From Streptomyces peucetius (GTDB lineage Bacteria; Actinomycetota; Actinomycetes; Streptomycetales; Streptomycetaceae), in NCBI RefSeq assembly GCF_025854275.1, contig NZ_CP107567.1, positions 1,736,001-1,800,000 on the forward strand: a stretch of DNA of 64,000 bases, written 5' to 3'. A program made the position numbers and the translations under genes. This document shows positions 32,660 through 41,330 of this stretch, piece after piece (the first letter of the stretch is position 1; the number at the start of each line of letters is the position of its first letter). The notes beneath the pieces are model-generated. The model was not told the DNA's origin. It was given only the letters and a program-made list of their open reading frames with translations, and did not search any database.

Positions 32660-34189
32660 TCAGTGTTGCAGTTGGCCGTCGACCTGCCGTGGAAGTCCGT
32701 GCGGGTTGTCGTCGCGGAGCTCCGCTGGGAGCAGTGCGTGGGGGGTGTTCTGGTAGGTGACGGGGCGTAGCCAGCGTTCGATGGCGGTGGTGCCGACGGA
32801 GGTGGAGGTGGAGGTGGTGGCGGGGTAGGGGCCGCCGTGGTGCTGGGCGGGGGCGACGGCGACGCCGGTGGGCCAGGCGTTGACGAGGATGCGTCCGGCG
32901 AGGGGGGTGAGGCGGGCGAGGAGGTCGGTGGCGTGGGGGGTGCCGTCGGTTTCCGTGGTGGACAGGTGGACGGTGGCGGTGAGGTTGCCGGGGAGGCGGT
33001 CGAGGACGGCGGTGACCTCGTCGTCGCCGTCGTAGCGGGCGACGACGGTGACGGGGCCGAAGCACTCCTCGAGGAGGAGGGTGTGCGGGCCGTCGCCCGC
33101 GAGGCGGGCGGCGGGCACGGTGAGGAAGCCGGGGGTGACGGTGTGCTCGGAGCCGGCGCCGGGGGCGACCGGGGCGTCGACGTCGGCCAGGGCCGTGCGC
33201 TCGGCGACACCCGCGACGAAGTTGTCCCGCATCCGGTGGTCGAGCAGCACACCGTCGCCGGTGCCGGCGACGGCGTCGGCCAGGGCCTTGACCAGGCGGT
33301 CGCCGTCGTCGCCCGACGGGGCCAGGACCAGGCCCGGCTTGACGCAGAACTGCCCCGTGCCCAGCGTCATCGACCCCGCCAGGCCCGTGCCGATCTCCTC
33401 GGCGCGTTCCGCGGCGGCCGCCTCGCTCACCACGACCGGGTTGAGGGAACCCAGCTCGCCGTGGAAGGGGATCGGCACCGGCCGGGCCGCCGCCGCGTCG
33501 AACAGGGCCCGCCCGCCGCGCACCGACCCGGTGAACCCGGCCGCCGCGACCAGCGGATGACGCACCAGCTCCACCCCCGCCTCGAAACCGTGCACCAGAC
33601 CGATCACACTCTCCGCAACACCGTGCTCGGCGGCCGCCCGCCGCAGCACCGCCGCGACCCGCTCCGACGTCGCCGGATGATCCGGATGCGCCTTGACCAC
33701 CACCGGACAGCCCGCCGCCAGCGCACTGGCCGTGTCCCCGCCCGGCACCGAGAACGCGAACGGGAAGTTCGACGCCGCATACACGGCCACCACCCCCAAC
33801 GGCACCTTGTAACGACGCAGATCCGGCACCGGCGGAACCGCACCCCCATCGGGATGATCGATGATCACCCCCAGGAACGCCCCCTCCTCCACCACCCCCG
33901 CGAACGCCCGCAACTGGTAACACGTCCGCGCCAGCTCACCCGACAACCGCACCGGCCCCAACGCCGTCTCCGCATCCGCCACCGAGACAAGCCCGTCCCC
34001 AGCCTCCTCCAGCAACCGCGCAGCGGTACGGAGAAAACCGGCACGCACGGTCCGGTCGGCCAGCGAGGCACGGGCCCCGTCGGCGGCCCGTACCGCCGCG
34101 TCCACGTCTTCCGCTGTGGACTCCACCCCAACCTGTTCGCGCTGCTTCCCGGTTCGGGGGTCGACACTCCAGACTGGTGCTGCTGCCAC
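32660..34189 (-). CDS. aldehyde dehydrogenase, probable 2-oxoglutarate semialdehyde dehydrogenase
   Basis: 509 aa. NAD(P)-dependent aldehyde dehydrogenase of the ketoglutarate-semialdehyde group. KVPLGVVAVYAASNFPFAFS, the catalytic Glu245 in FHGELGSLNPVVV and Cys282 in LGTGQFCVKPGLVLA; the QFC motif with LGSLNP is typical of this group. It would convert the product of KdgD (encoded at 41.3 kb) to 2-oxoglutarate. GTG start with GGAAGGAAG upstream. Divergent from the IclR gene across tandem operator-like sites. The third-base usage near the 5' half is locally C-rich but still in frame. Confidence 0.85.
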   Translation of the reverse strand: MAAAPVWSVDPRTGKQREQVGVESTAEDVDAAVRAADGARASLADRTVRAGFLRTAARLLEEAGDGLVSVADAETALGPVRLSGELARTCYQLRAFAGVVEEGAFLGVIIDHPDGGAVPPVPDLRRYKVPLGVVAVYAASNFPFAFSVPGGDTASALAAGCPVVVKAHPDHPATSERVAAVLRRAAAEHGVAESVIGLVHGFEAGVELVRHPLVAAAGFTGSVRGGRALFDAAAARPVPIPFHGELGSLNPVVVSEAAAAERAEEIGTGLAGSMTLGTGQFCVKPGLVLAPSGDDGDRLVKALADAVAGTGDGVLLDHRMRDNFVAGVAERTALADVDAPVAPGAGSEHTVTPGFLTVPAARLAGDGPHTLLLEECFGPVTVVARYDGDDEVTAVLDRLPGNLTATVHLSTTETDGTPHATDLLARLTPLAGRILVNAWPTGVAVAPAQHHGGPYPATTSTSTSVGTTAIERWLRPVTYQNTPHALLPAELRDDNPHGLPRQVDGQLQH

Positions 34190-34227
34190 CGCGGCTTCCT
34201 TCCGGTCTCTGCCACCCACCAGGGTTC

Positions 34228-34262
34228 GTTCGGTATTCTGAACGGTGTTCCTGGTGGTGAAT
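34228..34262. promoter_or_regulatory. tandem operator-like pair between aldehyde dehydrogenase and iclR genes
   Basis: GTTCGGTATTCTGAAC (34228-34243, a GTTC-N8-GAAC palindrome) and GTTCCTGGTGGTGAAT (34247-34262) start 19 bp apart. Pairs with the same motif and spacing occur upstream of kdgD and udh. Likely binding sites of the adjacent IclR regulator. Confidence 0.6.
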
Positions 34263-34316
34263 TTCTGGGGACTCTATTTCCGGGCGTTCCGCGCGGTCAA
34301 GAAGGGGCGTAGAGCA

Positions 34317-35087
34317 ATGTCAGTCGCCGATTCCGGTGGAGCACAGGTCAAGTCCGCGGTGCGGACGGTCGAGTTGCTCGAGTACTTCGCCGGGCGGCCC
34401 GGCATGCACTCTCTCGCCGCTGTCCAGGAGGCCGTCGGCTACCCCAAGTCCAGCCTGTACATGCTGCTGCGCACCCTCGTGGAGCTGGGCTGGGTGGAGA
34501 CGGACGCGACGGGGACGAGGTACGGCATCGGGGTGCGCGCCCTGCTGGTGGGCACGTCGTACATCGACGGCGACGAGGTCGTGGCCGCCGCGAGGCCCAC
34601 GCTGGACCGGCTCTCCGACGACACCACCGAGACCATCCACCTCGCGCGGCTCGACGGCACGAACGTGGTGTACCTGGCGACCCGGCAGTCGCAGCACTAT
34701 CTGCGCCCCTTCACCCGGGTGGGGCGGCGGCTGCCCGCGCACTCCACGTCGCTCGGGAAGGCCCTGCTCGCCACCTACAGCGACGAGCAGGTGCGCAAGA
34801 TGCTGCCGGAGACGCTCGCGCCGCTGACGGAACACACCATCACCGACCGGGAGAAGCTCATCGAGGAGCTGCACCTCGTCCGCGAGCAGGGCTACGCCGT
34901 GGACCGTGAGGAGAACACCCTCGGGCTGCGCTGCTTCGGCATCGCCATCCCCTACCGGACGCCGGCGCGCGACGCGATCAGCTGCTCGGTGCCGGTGGCC
35001 CGGCTGACCCCGGCCCACGAGCAGATGATCAAGGACGCGCTGTTCGACGCCCGTGACCGCCTCACGCTCGCGACCCGGAGGCTCTGA
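34317..35087 (+). CDS. IclR family transcriptional regulator
   Basis: 256 aa. N-terminal winged helix (VRTVELLEYFAGRPGMHSLA, YPKSSLYMLLRTLVELGWVE) and C-terminal IclR effector domain (FTRVGRRLPAHSTSLGKALL, GYAVDREENTLGLRCFGIAI). Such regulators typically sense a small acid of the pathway they control. Divergent from the aldehyde dehydrogenase gene with operator-like repeats between them, so uronate/glucarate or KDG-type ligands are plausible. ATG at 34317, chosen because the alignment begins there; an in-frame upstream ATG at 34245 would overlap the second operator. Confidence 0.9.
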   Translation: MSVADSGGAQVKSAVRTVELLEYFAGRPGMHSLAAVQEAVGYPKSSLYMLLRTLVELGWVETDATGTRYGIGVRALLVGTSYIDGDEVVAAARPTLDRLSDDTTETIHLARLDGTNVVYLATRQSQHYLRPFTRVGRRLPAHSTSLGKALLATYSDEQVRKMLPETLAPLTEHTITDREKLIEELHLVREQGYAVDREENTLGLRCFGIAIPYRTPARDAISCSVPVARLTPAHEQMIKDALFDARDRLTLATRRL

Positions 35088-35089
35088 AC

Positions 35090-35560
35090 ATGGACGTCGT
35101 GCTGCGCGAGGTCCAGGACGGTGACCTGCCCGTCTTCTTCAGGCACATGAGCGACCCCGAGTCCAACCGGATGGCCGCCTTCACCAGCGAGGACCCCACC
35201 GACCGGGCCGCGTTCGACGCGCACTGGGCGCGGATCCGCGCGTCCGACGCGGTGCTGCGGACGGTGGTCGCCGACGGGATCGTGGTCGGCCACGCCGCGG
35301 TGTACGGGCCGCCGCAGGAGCGGGAGGTGACGTACTTCGTCGACCGGGCGCACTGGGGGCGCGGCATCGCCACGTCGGCGCTGCGGGCGCTGCTGGAGGT
35401 GGTGCCCGTGCGCCCGCTGCACGCGCGTGCGGCGGCGGACAACGCGGGGTCGATCCGGGTGCTGGAGAAGTGCGGCTTCGTGGTGACGGGGCGGGACCGG
35501 GGGTTCGCGAACGCACGGGGCGCGGAGACCGACGAGGTCCTGCTGACGCTGCGTGGGTGA
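35090..35560 (+). CDS. GNAT family N-acetyltransferase (RimJ-like)
   Basis: 156 aa, starting 2 bp after the iclR stop. VLREVQDGDLPVFFRHMSDP, VTYFVDRAHWGRGIATSALR (acetyl-CoA loop) and AAADNAGSIRVLEKCGFVVT are typical of the RimJ/RimL branch. Acceptor unknown; the tight coupling with the regulator is probably a general operon effect. Confidence 0.85.
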   Translation: MDVVLREVQDGDLPVFFRHMSDPESNRMAAFTSEDPTDRAAFDAHWARIRASDAVLRTVVADGIVVGHAAVYGPPQEREVTYFVDRAHWGRGIATSALRALLEVVPVRPLHARAAADNAGSIRVLEKCGFVVTGRDRGFANARGAETDEVLLTLRG

Positions 35561-35649
35561 GTTGCCCCGCCGCCCCTCCCCCGCGTGGCGGAGACGGATC
35601 GTCGTGCGGCAGGACGTGGGCCCGGTGGGTGGGGCGGGAGGGTGAGAGC

Positions 35650-36627
35650 ATGACAACGACCACGGCCCAGTCCGGCCTCTCCCCACAGCCCCGCCCCGTC
35701 AGGTCCGCGCTGCGTGCCGTCGCGATCGCGGCCTGCGTGCCGTATCTCTCGCTGAAGATCGCGTGGATCGCCGGCAGCCGCGTCGGCATTCCCGAGGACA
35801 GCAGCCTCCTGGACCACCGCGTGCTGATGGCCGTCGCCAACAGCGTCACGGTGCTGATGGACGCGGCCGTCGTCGTACTGGCGCTGCTCCTCACCCGGCC
35901 GTGGGGGCAACGGGTGCGGGCCTGGCTGCTGGCCGTGCCGATCTGGGCCGCGACCGGACTGCTCGCGCCGATCATGGTCGGCTTCCCGCTGCAGCTGGCC
36001 GGCGTCGCCCTCGGCGGCACCAGGATGCAGGAGGCGGGCGACGAGCCGTTCCTCCACAACTGGGTGTTCAACGTGGTCTACGGCGGCTTCATCCTCCAGG
36101 GCCTCGCGCTGGGCGCGTTGTTCGTGCTGTACGCCAAGGAGCGCTGGGGTCATCGGCTGCGGGGCAGGGTGTGGGACCTGCCGTCCCGTGCGACGGGCCC
36201 CTTCATGCGGACGACCGCCGTCGCGGGCTCGCTGCTGGCGCTCTTCCCCGTGACCATGCACGTGCTGTGGGCCGCCGGTTCGACGACCGCCCTCCGGGCG
36301 GACCGGGTCGCACAGCGCACCACTGACTTCTACCTGCTGGAGGGCTCCCGGATCGCCTTCGTGGCCGTCGCCGTCACCGGCGTGCTGCTGCTCGCCTTCC
36401 GGCCGCGACCGGCCCTGCCCGTACGTCCGCCGCTGACGATGGCCTGGGTCGGGGCGAGTGCGATGGGCGCCTGGGGCGGGTGGATGCTGCTCGCCTCGCT
36501 CATGCCCGAGTCCGACGGGGCGGAGGGCCCCTCCGCGCTGCTGGTGCTCACCTACTCCGGGGAAATGGTCTCCGGTCTGCTGCTCACCTGCGCCATGGCC
36601 TCCTTGCTGCGCAGGCGCGGCGCGTGA
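35650..36627 (+). CDS. multi-pass membrane protein upstream of a two-component system
   Basis: 325 aa with about eight hydrophobic helices (for example AVAIAACVPYLSLKIAWIAG, AAVVVLALLLTRPWG, TTAVAGSLLALFPVTMHVLW). No enzyme motif. The GTGA overlap with the following histidine kinase gene suggests it works with it, perhaps as a sensor or transport partner; this is inference. ATG 35650, AGGGTGAGAG upstream. Confidence 0.7.
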   Translation: MTTTTAQSGLSPQPRPVRSALRAVAIAACVPYLSLKIAWIAGSRVGIPEDSSLLDHRVLMAVANSVTVLMDAAVVVLALLLTRPWGQRVRAWLLAVPIWAATGLLAPIMVGFPLQLAGVALGGTRMQEAGDEPFLHNWVFNVVYGGFILQGLALGALFVLYAKERWGHRLRGRVWDLPSRATGPFMRTTAVAGSLLALFPVTMHVLWAAGSTTALRADRVAQRTTDFYLLEGSRIAFVAVAVTGVLLLAFRPRPALPVRPPLTMAWVGASAMGAWGGWMLLASLMPESDGAEGPSALLVLTYSGEMVSGLLLTCAMASLLRRRGA

Positions 36628-37925
36628 CGATGTCCGGTCCAAGGAGGCCGGCCGAGGGCCGGATGCGGTCCGGCACGGGGTGGCAGGCCGCCGGCCGGGC
36701 GCTGTTCGGCCGGCGGGCGAGGCTGCGCTGGGTCCATCTGGTACTCGGCGGCGCACTGTTGATGCCGTTCTGGCTGGTCGGCACGGTGGCCCTGGGGCCG
36801 CTGACGGGCGAGCAGGACATGTGGTCGCGCTCGCCGGCGTTCCTGTTCGGTGCGTACGGCGTCGCTCTGCCGCTCGCCGCCGTCGCCGGGCTGTTCCCGA
36901 CGGCCAGGCGGCTGTCGGTGGCCGTCGCCCGCGCCCTGTGCGGGATTCCCGGCGAGCGGCTCGCCGACGGACACGCGCGCACCCGGGCCGGACGGGTGCG
37001 CACAGCGGGCTGGTGCACCCTCCACATGGGGGTCGGGGCGCTGGTCAGCGGCACGTCCCTCGCGCTGCCGCCGTTCGCCGTCGCACTGATCGCCGTGCCG
37101 CTGTTCCCGGGGGTGCGGAACTATCTGCGGATCGAGCCCTCCGTCTGGTCGTGGGTGCTCCTGCCGCTCGCGGGGACCGCGCTGCTGCTGGCTCTCGCGG
37201 CCGTGTCCGCCGCCGCCGGGGCGCTGCTGGCCCGCTGGGCGCAGGTGCTGCTGGGGCCCACTCCCGCCGACCGGCTGGCCGCTGCGGAGCGGCGGGCGAC
37301 GGAACTCGCGGAACGCAACCGCCTCGCCCGCGAGCTGCACGACTCCGTGGGCCACGCGCTGTCCGCCGTCGCCCTCCAGGCGGGCGCGGCCCGCAGGGTG
37401 CTGGACAGCGACCGGGACAGCGACGTGGAGTTCGTACGGGAGGCGCTGGCCGCCATCGAGGAGACCACCCGGCGCACGGTGGGTGAACTGGACGCCGTGC
37501 TCGGCCTGTTGCGTCAGGACGTCGACGGCGCGGAGCGTCCCGGCGGTCCGACGCTCGGCACGCTGGACGGACTGCTGTCCCGCAGCGGCGTCCGGGTGTC
37601 GCTGCACACGGAGGGGCCGCTCACGGCCGTGCCGGCACCCGTCTCCCGCGAGGCGTACCGGATCGTCCAGGAAGGGCTGAGCAATGTCCTTCGCCATGCC
37701 GGGGCTTCGCCGGTGACACTGTGGATCGCCGCACGCGACGAGGAGTTGGAGATCAGGATGGAGAACCCGCTGCCCGAACAGGCCCCGGTGGTGCGCCCCG
37801 GAGGCGGCCGCGGGCTGCGCGGTGTCGCCGAGCGGGCCACGCTGCTCGGCGGCCTGGCCGAGGCGGGGCCGCGGGAAGGGATCTGGCGGCTGTCCGCCCG
37901 GCTGCCGCTGGAGGGACGCCGATGA
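36624..37925 (+). CDS. sensor histidine kinase (NarL/DesK type)
   Basis: 433 aa. Membrane part with at least four helices (WVHLVLGGALLMPFWLVGTV, FLFGAYGVALPLAAVAGLF and others). The HisKA_3 phosphoacceptor His near 239 is in ARELHDSVGHALSAVALQAG, and the ATPase domain has YRIVQEGLSNVLRHAGASPV and GGGRGLRGVAERATLLGG. GTG start overlaps the stop of the membrane protein; ATG at 36630 is the alternative. The signal is unknown. Confidence 0.9.
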   Translation: MTMSGPRRPAEGRMRSGTGWQAAGRALFGRRARLRWVHLVLGGALLMPFWLVGTVALGPLTGEQDMWSRSPAFLFGAYGVALPLAAVAGLFPTARRLSVAVARALCGIPGERLADGHARTRAGRVRTAGWCTLHMGVGALVSGTSLALPPFAVALIAVPLFPGVRNYLRIEPSVWSWVLLPLAGTALLLALAAVSAAAGALLARWAQVLLGPTPADRLAAAERRATELAERNRLARELHDSVGHALSAVALQAGAARRVLDSDRDSDVEFVREALAAIEETTRRTVGELDAVLGLLRQDVDGAERPGGPTLGTLDGLLSRSGVRVSLHTEGPLTAVPAPVSREAYRIVQEGLSNVLRHAGASPVTLWIAARDEELEIRMENPLPEQAPVVRPGGGRGLRGVAERATLLGGLAEAGPREGIWRLSARLPLEGRR

Positions 37926-38578
37926 GCACGGTCCGGGTCGCCGTCGCCGACGACGAGCGCATGGTCCGCACCGCGCTGCGCGTGATCCTCGAGGCCGAGC
38001 CCGGCCTGGAGGTCGTCGGCGAGGCGGCGACGGGCGCTGAGGCGGTCTCGGTGGTGCGGGAGCTGCGCCCGGACGTGGTGCTGATGGACGTACGCATGCC
38101 GGAGGTGGACGGTATCCGGGCCACCGAGCAGATCCTCGCCACGATGGACGCGCCGCCGCGGATCGTCGTCGTGACGACGTTCGAGAACGACTCGTACGTG
38201 TACGACGCGCTGTGCGCCGGAGCCGCGGGTTTCCTGCTGAAGCGGGCCGCGGCCGAGGAACTGGTGCAGGCGGTGCGGCTGGTGGCCCGCAGCGACTCGC
38301 TGCTGTTCCCGTCGGCCGTGCGCTCGCTCGCCGCCGCCTACGGCCGTACCCGGTCCGCGGCCGCGCCGCGGTGGGTGGCACGGCTGACGGAGCGGGAGGC
38401 GGAGGTGCTGCGGCTGATGACCACCGGGCTGACGAACGCGGAGATCGCCGGCCGGATGGGCGTGGGCCCGGCGACGACGAAGACCCACGTCGCGGCGGTG
38501 CTCGCCAAGATCGGAGCACGCGACCGTACACAGGCGGTGATCGCGGCGTACGAGTCGGGCTACGTCTCGCCCCGCTGA
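37922..38578 (+). CDS. response regulator, NarL/LuxR family
   Basis: 218 aa. Receiver domain with acidic pocket Asp10/Asp11, phosphoacceptor Asp56 (VVLMDVRMPEVDG) and the Thr/Lys positions (VVVTTF, FLLKRAA). A LuxR helix-turn-helix ends the protein (LTEREAEVLRLMTTGLTNAE, TTKTHVAAVLAKIGARDRTQ). ATGA overlap with the kinase gene makes this a cognate pair. Target unknown; the penicillin-binding protein gene 99 bp downstream is a candidate. Confidence 0.93.
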   Translation: MSTVRVAVADDERMVRTALRVILEAEPGLEVVGEAATGAEAVSVVRELRPDVVLMDVRMPEVDGIRATEQILATMDAPPRIVVVTTFENDSYVYDALCAGAAGFLLKRAAAEELVQAVRLVARSDSLLFPSAVRSLAAAYGRTRSAAAPRWVARLTEREAEVLRLMTTGLTNAEIAGRMGVGPATTKTHVAAVLAKIGARDRTQAVIAAYESGYVSPR

Positions 38579-38677
38579 CCGGGACGGCCGGACGGGCGTT
38601 TCGCCGCAGATGAGGAAGTCCTGAGAAAACGGGCGTACGGGAACGAACCGCGGCCCGCCGCTCGTCCCTCGTGCGGG

Positions 38678-40126
38678 ATGAACAAGACGATCAGGCGTGC
38701 CGCCGTCTTCAGTCTGCTGCTGGTCCTCGCGCTGCTGGCGCAGGCGACCTGGGTGCAGGCCTACGAGGCGGCGGACCTCACGGACAACGACCACAACCGG
38801 CGGAAGGTCATCGCGCGGTACGCGCAGCCGCCGGGCGACATCGTCGTGGCCGGTTCGGCGGTCACCGGCTCGGAAAGGACAGAGGGAGGGGACCTTGCCT
38901 ACAAGCGCACCTACACCGACGGCCCGCTGTACGCGGCCGTCACCGGCTACAGCTCCCAGGCGTACGGAGCGACCCAGCTGGAGGGCATCTACTCCGGCGT
39001 CCTCGACGGCACCGACATCCGTCTGAAGAACCCGCTGGACATGCTCACCCGCGCGCAGCAGGAACCGGGTGACGTGCTGACGACGATCGACCCGGCCGTC
39101 CAGAAGGCCGGATTCGAGGCGCTCGGCGACAAGAAGGGTGCCGCGGTCGCCGTCGACCCGAAGACCGGGGAGATCCTCGGCATGGTCAGCACCCCGTCGT
39201 ACGACCCGTCGGCGATCAGCGGCACGACGGACGGCGAGGCATGGCAGAAGCTGCTCGACGACAAGGACAAGCCGCTGCTCAACCGGGCGCTGCGGCAGCC
39301 GCTGCCGCCGGGCTCGACGTTCAAGCTGGTCGTGGCGGCGGCCGCGCTGGAGGACGGCCTGTACGCGTCCGTCGACGAGCGGACCGACAGCCCCGACCCG
39401 TACCGGCTGCCCGGCACGGTCACCGACCTGGAGAACGAGAACCCGTCCGCCCCCTGCGAGAACGCCACGATCCGCACCGCGCTGCAGTACTCGTGCAACA
39501 ACGTCTTCGGCAAGATGGCCGTCGACCTGGGGCAGGACAAGCTGCGGGCGATGGCGGAGAAGTTCGGCTTCAACGACGAGAAGCAGGACGTGCCGGTCCG
39601 GGCATCGGCGAGTGTCTATCCGTTCGGGATGAACGCCTCGTCCACCGCGCTGACGGGGATCGGCCAGTTCGACGTGACCGCGACCCCGCTGCAGATGTCC
39701 CTGGTGTCGGCCGCCCTCGCCAATGACGGCGTCCTGGTGTCACCGCACATGGTCTCCGAGGTGGTCTCTGCGGACGGCGACACGCTCCAGTCCTACGAGA
39801 ACGCCGACTCGAAGCGGATCGTGTCGTCCGGCACGGCCGAGCAGCTGCGCAGCGCGATGGTGACGGTGGTCGAGGACGGTACGGGATCGAACGCGCAGAT
39901 CCCCGGTCTCGAGGTCGGCGGCAAGACGGGCACCGCCCAGCACGGCGAGAACAACAGCAAGACGCCGTACGCCTGGTTCACCTCGTACGCCAAGGATCCG
40001 GACACCGGCAAGGAGGTCGCCGTCGCGGTGCTGATCGAGGACTCGGGCGCGGAGCGCTCGGAGGTCAGCGGCAACGGGCTGGCGGCGCCGGTGGCGCAGC
40101 GGATGATGGAGGCGGCACTGAAGTGA
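38678..40126 (+). CDS. penicillin-binding protein, PBPA-type transpeptidase
   Basis: 482 aa. One N-terminal membrane anchor (AVFSLLLVLALLAQATWVQA) and an extracytoplasmic class B PBP. After the PBP dimer-type region (IVVAGSAVTGSERTEGGDLA) comes the transpeptidase: Ser213 in PGSTFKLVVAAAALE, SCN at Ser272 (LQYSCNNVFGKMA) and KTG at Lys416 (VGGKTGTAQHG). It resembles actinobacterial PbpA used in septal or spore wall synthesis. SD is weak. A two-component system lies immediately upstream. Confidence 0.93.
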   Translation: MNKTIRRAAVFSLLLVLALLAQATWVQAYEAADLTDNDHNRRKVIARYAQPPGDIVVAGSAVTGSERTEGGDLAYKRTYTDGPLYAAVTGYSSQAYGATQLEGIYSGVLDGTDIRLKNPLDMLTRAQQEPGDVLTTIDPAVQKAGFEALGDKKGAAVAVDPKTGEILGMVSTPSYDPSAISGTTDGEAWQKLLDDKDKPLLNRALRQPLPPGSTFKLVVAAAALEDGLYASVDERTDSPDPYRLPGTVTDLENENPSAPCENATIRTALQYSCNNVFGKMAVDLGQDKLRAMAEKFGFNDEKQDVPVRASASVYPFGMNASSTALTGIGQFDVTATPLQMSLVSAALANDGVLVSPHMVSEVVSADGDTLQSYENADSKRIVSSGTAEQLRSAMVTVVEDGTGSNAQIPGLEVGGKTGTAQHGENNSKTPYAWFTSYAKDPDTGKEVAVAVLIEDSGAERSEVSGNGLAAPVAQRMMEAALK

Positions 40127-40187
40127 TGACGGCCGGCCCCGCCCCCGGACCGGGGGCGGGGGCGACGGCGAGGGCCGGCGGGCAGGG

Positions 40188-41330
40188 CTACGACAGAGCG
40201 GGGCCGAGCAGGGCCAGGTCCGCGTCCGGGGCCAGGCCCGCGTGGTAGAGGCGCAGCTCCGTCGCGCCGAGGGAGGCCGCCTTCGCGGCGGACGCCGCGA
40301 GGGCGGCGGGCGCGCCGCCCATGCCCGTCACCACCGTGAAGTTGGCGGCGAGCACCGTCTCGTCCGTCGCGTGTTCCGCGAACGGCTCCAGCAGCTGTGG
40401 CCCTCCTGTGCACGGCACGACCACGCCGTCGGCGACCGACAGGATGTGCGCCGGGTCCACGCCGGCGTTCGCGCCGCAGTGGTGGGCCTTTGGATCGGCG
40501 TGCAGCAGAACCTGGAAACCCTCCGGAGCCGCGGCGCGCACCGCCGCGACCGCCGACTCCTGGAGTGTGCGCGCCGTGCGCGTACGGAACTCCAGTACCG
40601 CCTCTGCCTGGTCGGTCCCGAGCGGCCGTACCGGCGCGTCGTGGCCGTGCCAGACCGGCTCCAGGGCGTCGCGCACCGACGCGGCGAGCCGGCCGGGGTC
40701 GAGGCCCGCCCTCCCGTAACCGTCCCGGCAGGACGGGCAGAAGCAGAGCGACATCAGGTACTGCGCCGCGTCGTCGAGAGCGACGCCCGAGATCTTGTCG
40801 TGGGCGTGCAGGTGGGCCGCCCCGTACCAGCCGCAGGACTCCAGCTCGGTGCCCCGCGCGCCCGGTCGGACCGCCGCCTCCGCCGCCAGCGACACCAGGT
40901 ACTCCCGCACAGCGGGCTGCGCGATGCACGGCGCCCAGGGGTAGCGGTCGCCGTAGGCGTTGACGACGGACGTGGCCGGGTGTTCGGCGCCCATGCGGGA
41001 GTTGTGCGCCAGGACGACCCAGGTGCGGACGTCGAGCCCGGCGGCCTCCAGCGTGGCCGCCGCCTCGCCGTACGCGTCGCCCGGCGCCCACTCACCGGCC
41101 GCGTACGGCCGCAGTCCGCGTCCGGCCCAGCGTGCCGCGTCGGGCGGGTAGAGCACCGCGGCGTACTCGGCGGTGACGATCCGGTGGCGCGGGTGGCGTG
41201 GTGTCAGGGCGCGCGTGGAGTGGTACGCGGAGGCGAGGGTGACCTGCCGTACGCCGAGGTCCGCGATGCGGGCGGCGGCGTCGGGGTCGCCCACGACGTC
41301 CCACGGATACAGGAAGGCGGCGGCCTTCAC
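40188..41330 (-). CDS. unrecognised 380-aa protein coupled to kdgD
   Basis: Starts at GTG 41330 inside the kdgD stop (GTGA) with GGAGG upstream. It opens VKAAAFLYPWDVVGDPDAAA. Strand-helix alternation suggests a TIM barrel: LGVRQVTLASAYHSTRALTP, VRTWVVLAHNSRMG, GVALDDAAQYLMSLCFCPSC, FQVLLHADPKAHHCG and ELRLYHAGLAPD. The CFCPSCRDGYGRAGLD stretch resembles Cys-pair segments seen in some glycosidase-like barrels and could bind zinc. No signal peptide. Coupling to kdgD points to uronate or oligosaccharide metabolism. I do not recognise a characterised family. Confidence 0.75.
   Translation of the reverse strand: MKAAAFLYPWDVVGDPDAAARIADLGVRQVTLASAYHSTRALTPRHPRHRIVTAEYAAVLYPPDAARWAGRGLRPYAAGEWAPGDAYGEAAATLEAAGLDVRTWVVLAHNSRMGAEHPATSVVNAYGDRYPWAPCIAQPAVREYLVSLAAEAAVRPGARGTELESCGWYGAAHLHAHDKISGVALDDAAQYLMSLCFCPSCRDGYGRAGLDPGRLAASVRDALEPVWHGHDAPVRPLGTDQAEAVLEFRTRTARTLQESAVAAVRAAAPEGFQVLLHADPKAHHCGANAGVDPAHILSVADGVVVPCTGGPQLLEPFAEHATDETVLAANFTVVTGMGGAPAALAASAAKAASLGATELRLYHAGLAPDADLALLGPALS

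Noticed and set aside
38639..38672. Possible SigE-type promoter (GGAAC ... CGTC) before the penicillin-binding protein gene
   Set aside because: Spacers of 18 or 13 bp do not fit the usual 15-17 bp, so the match is not convincing.
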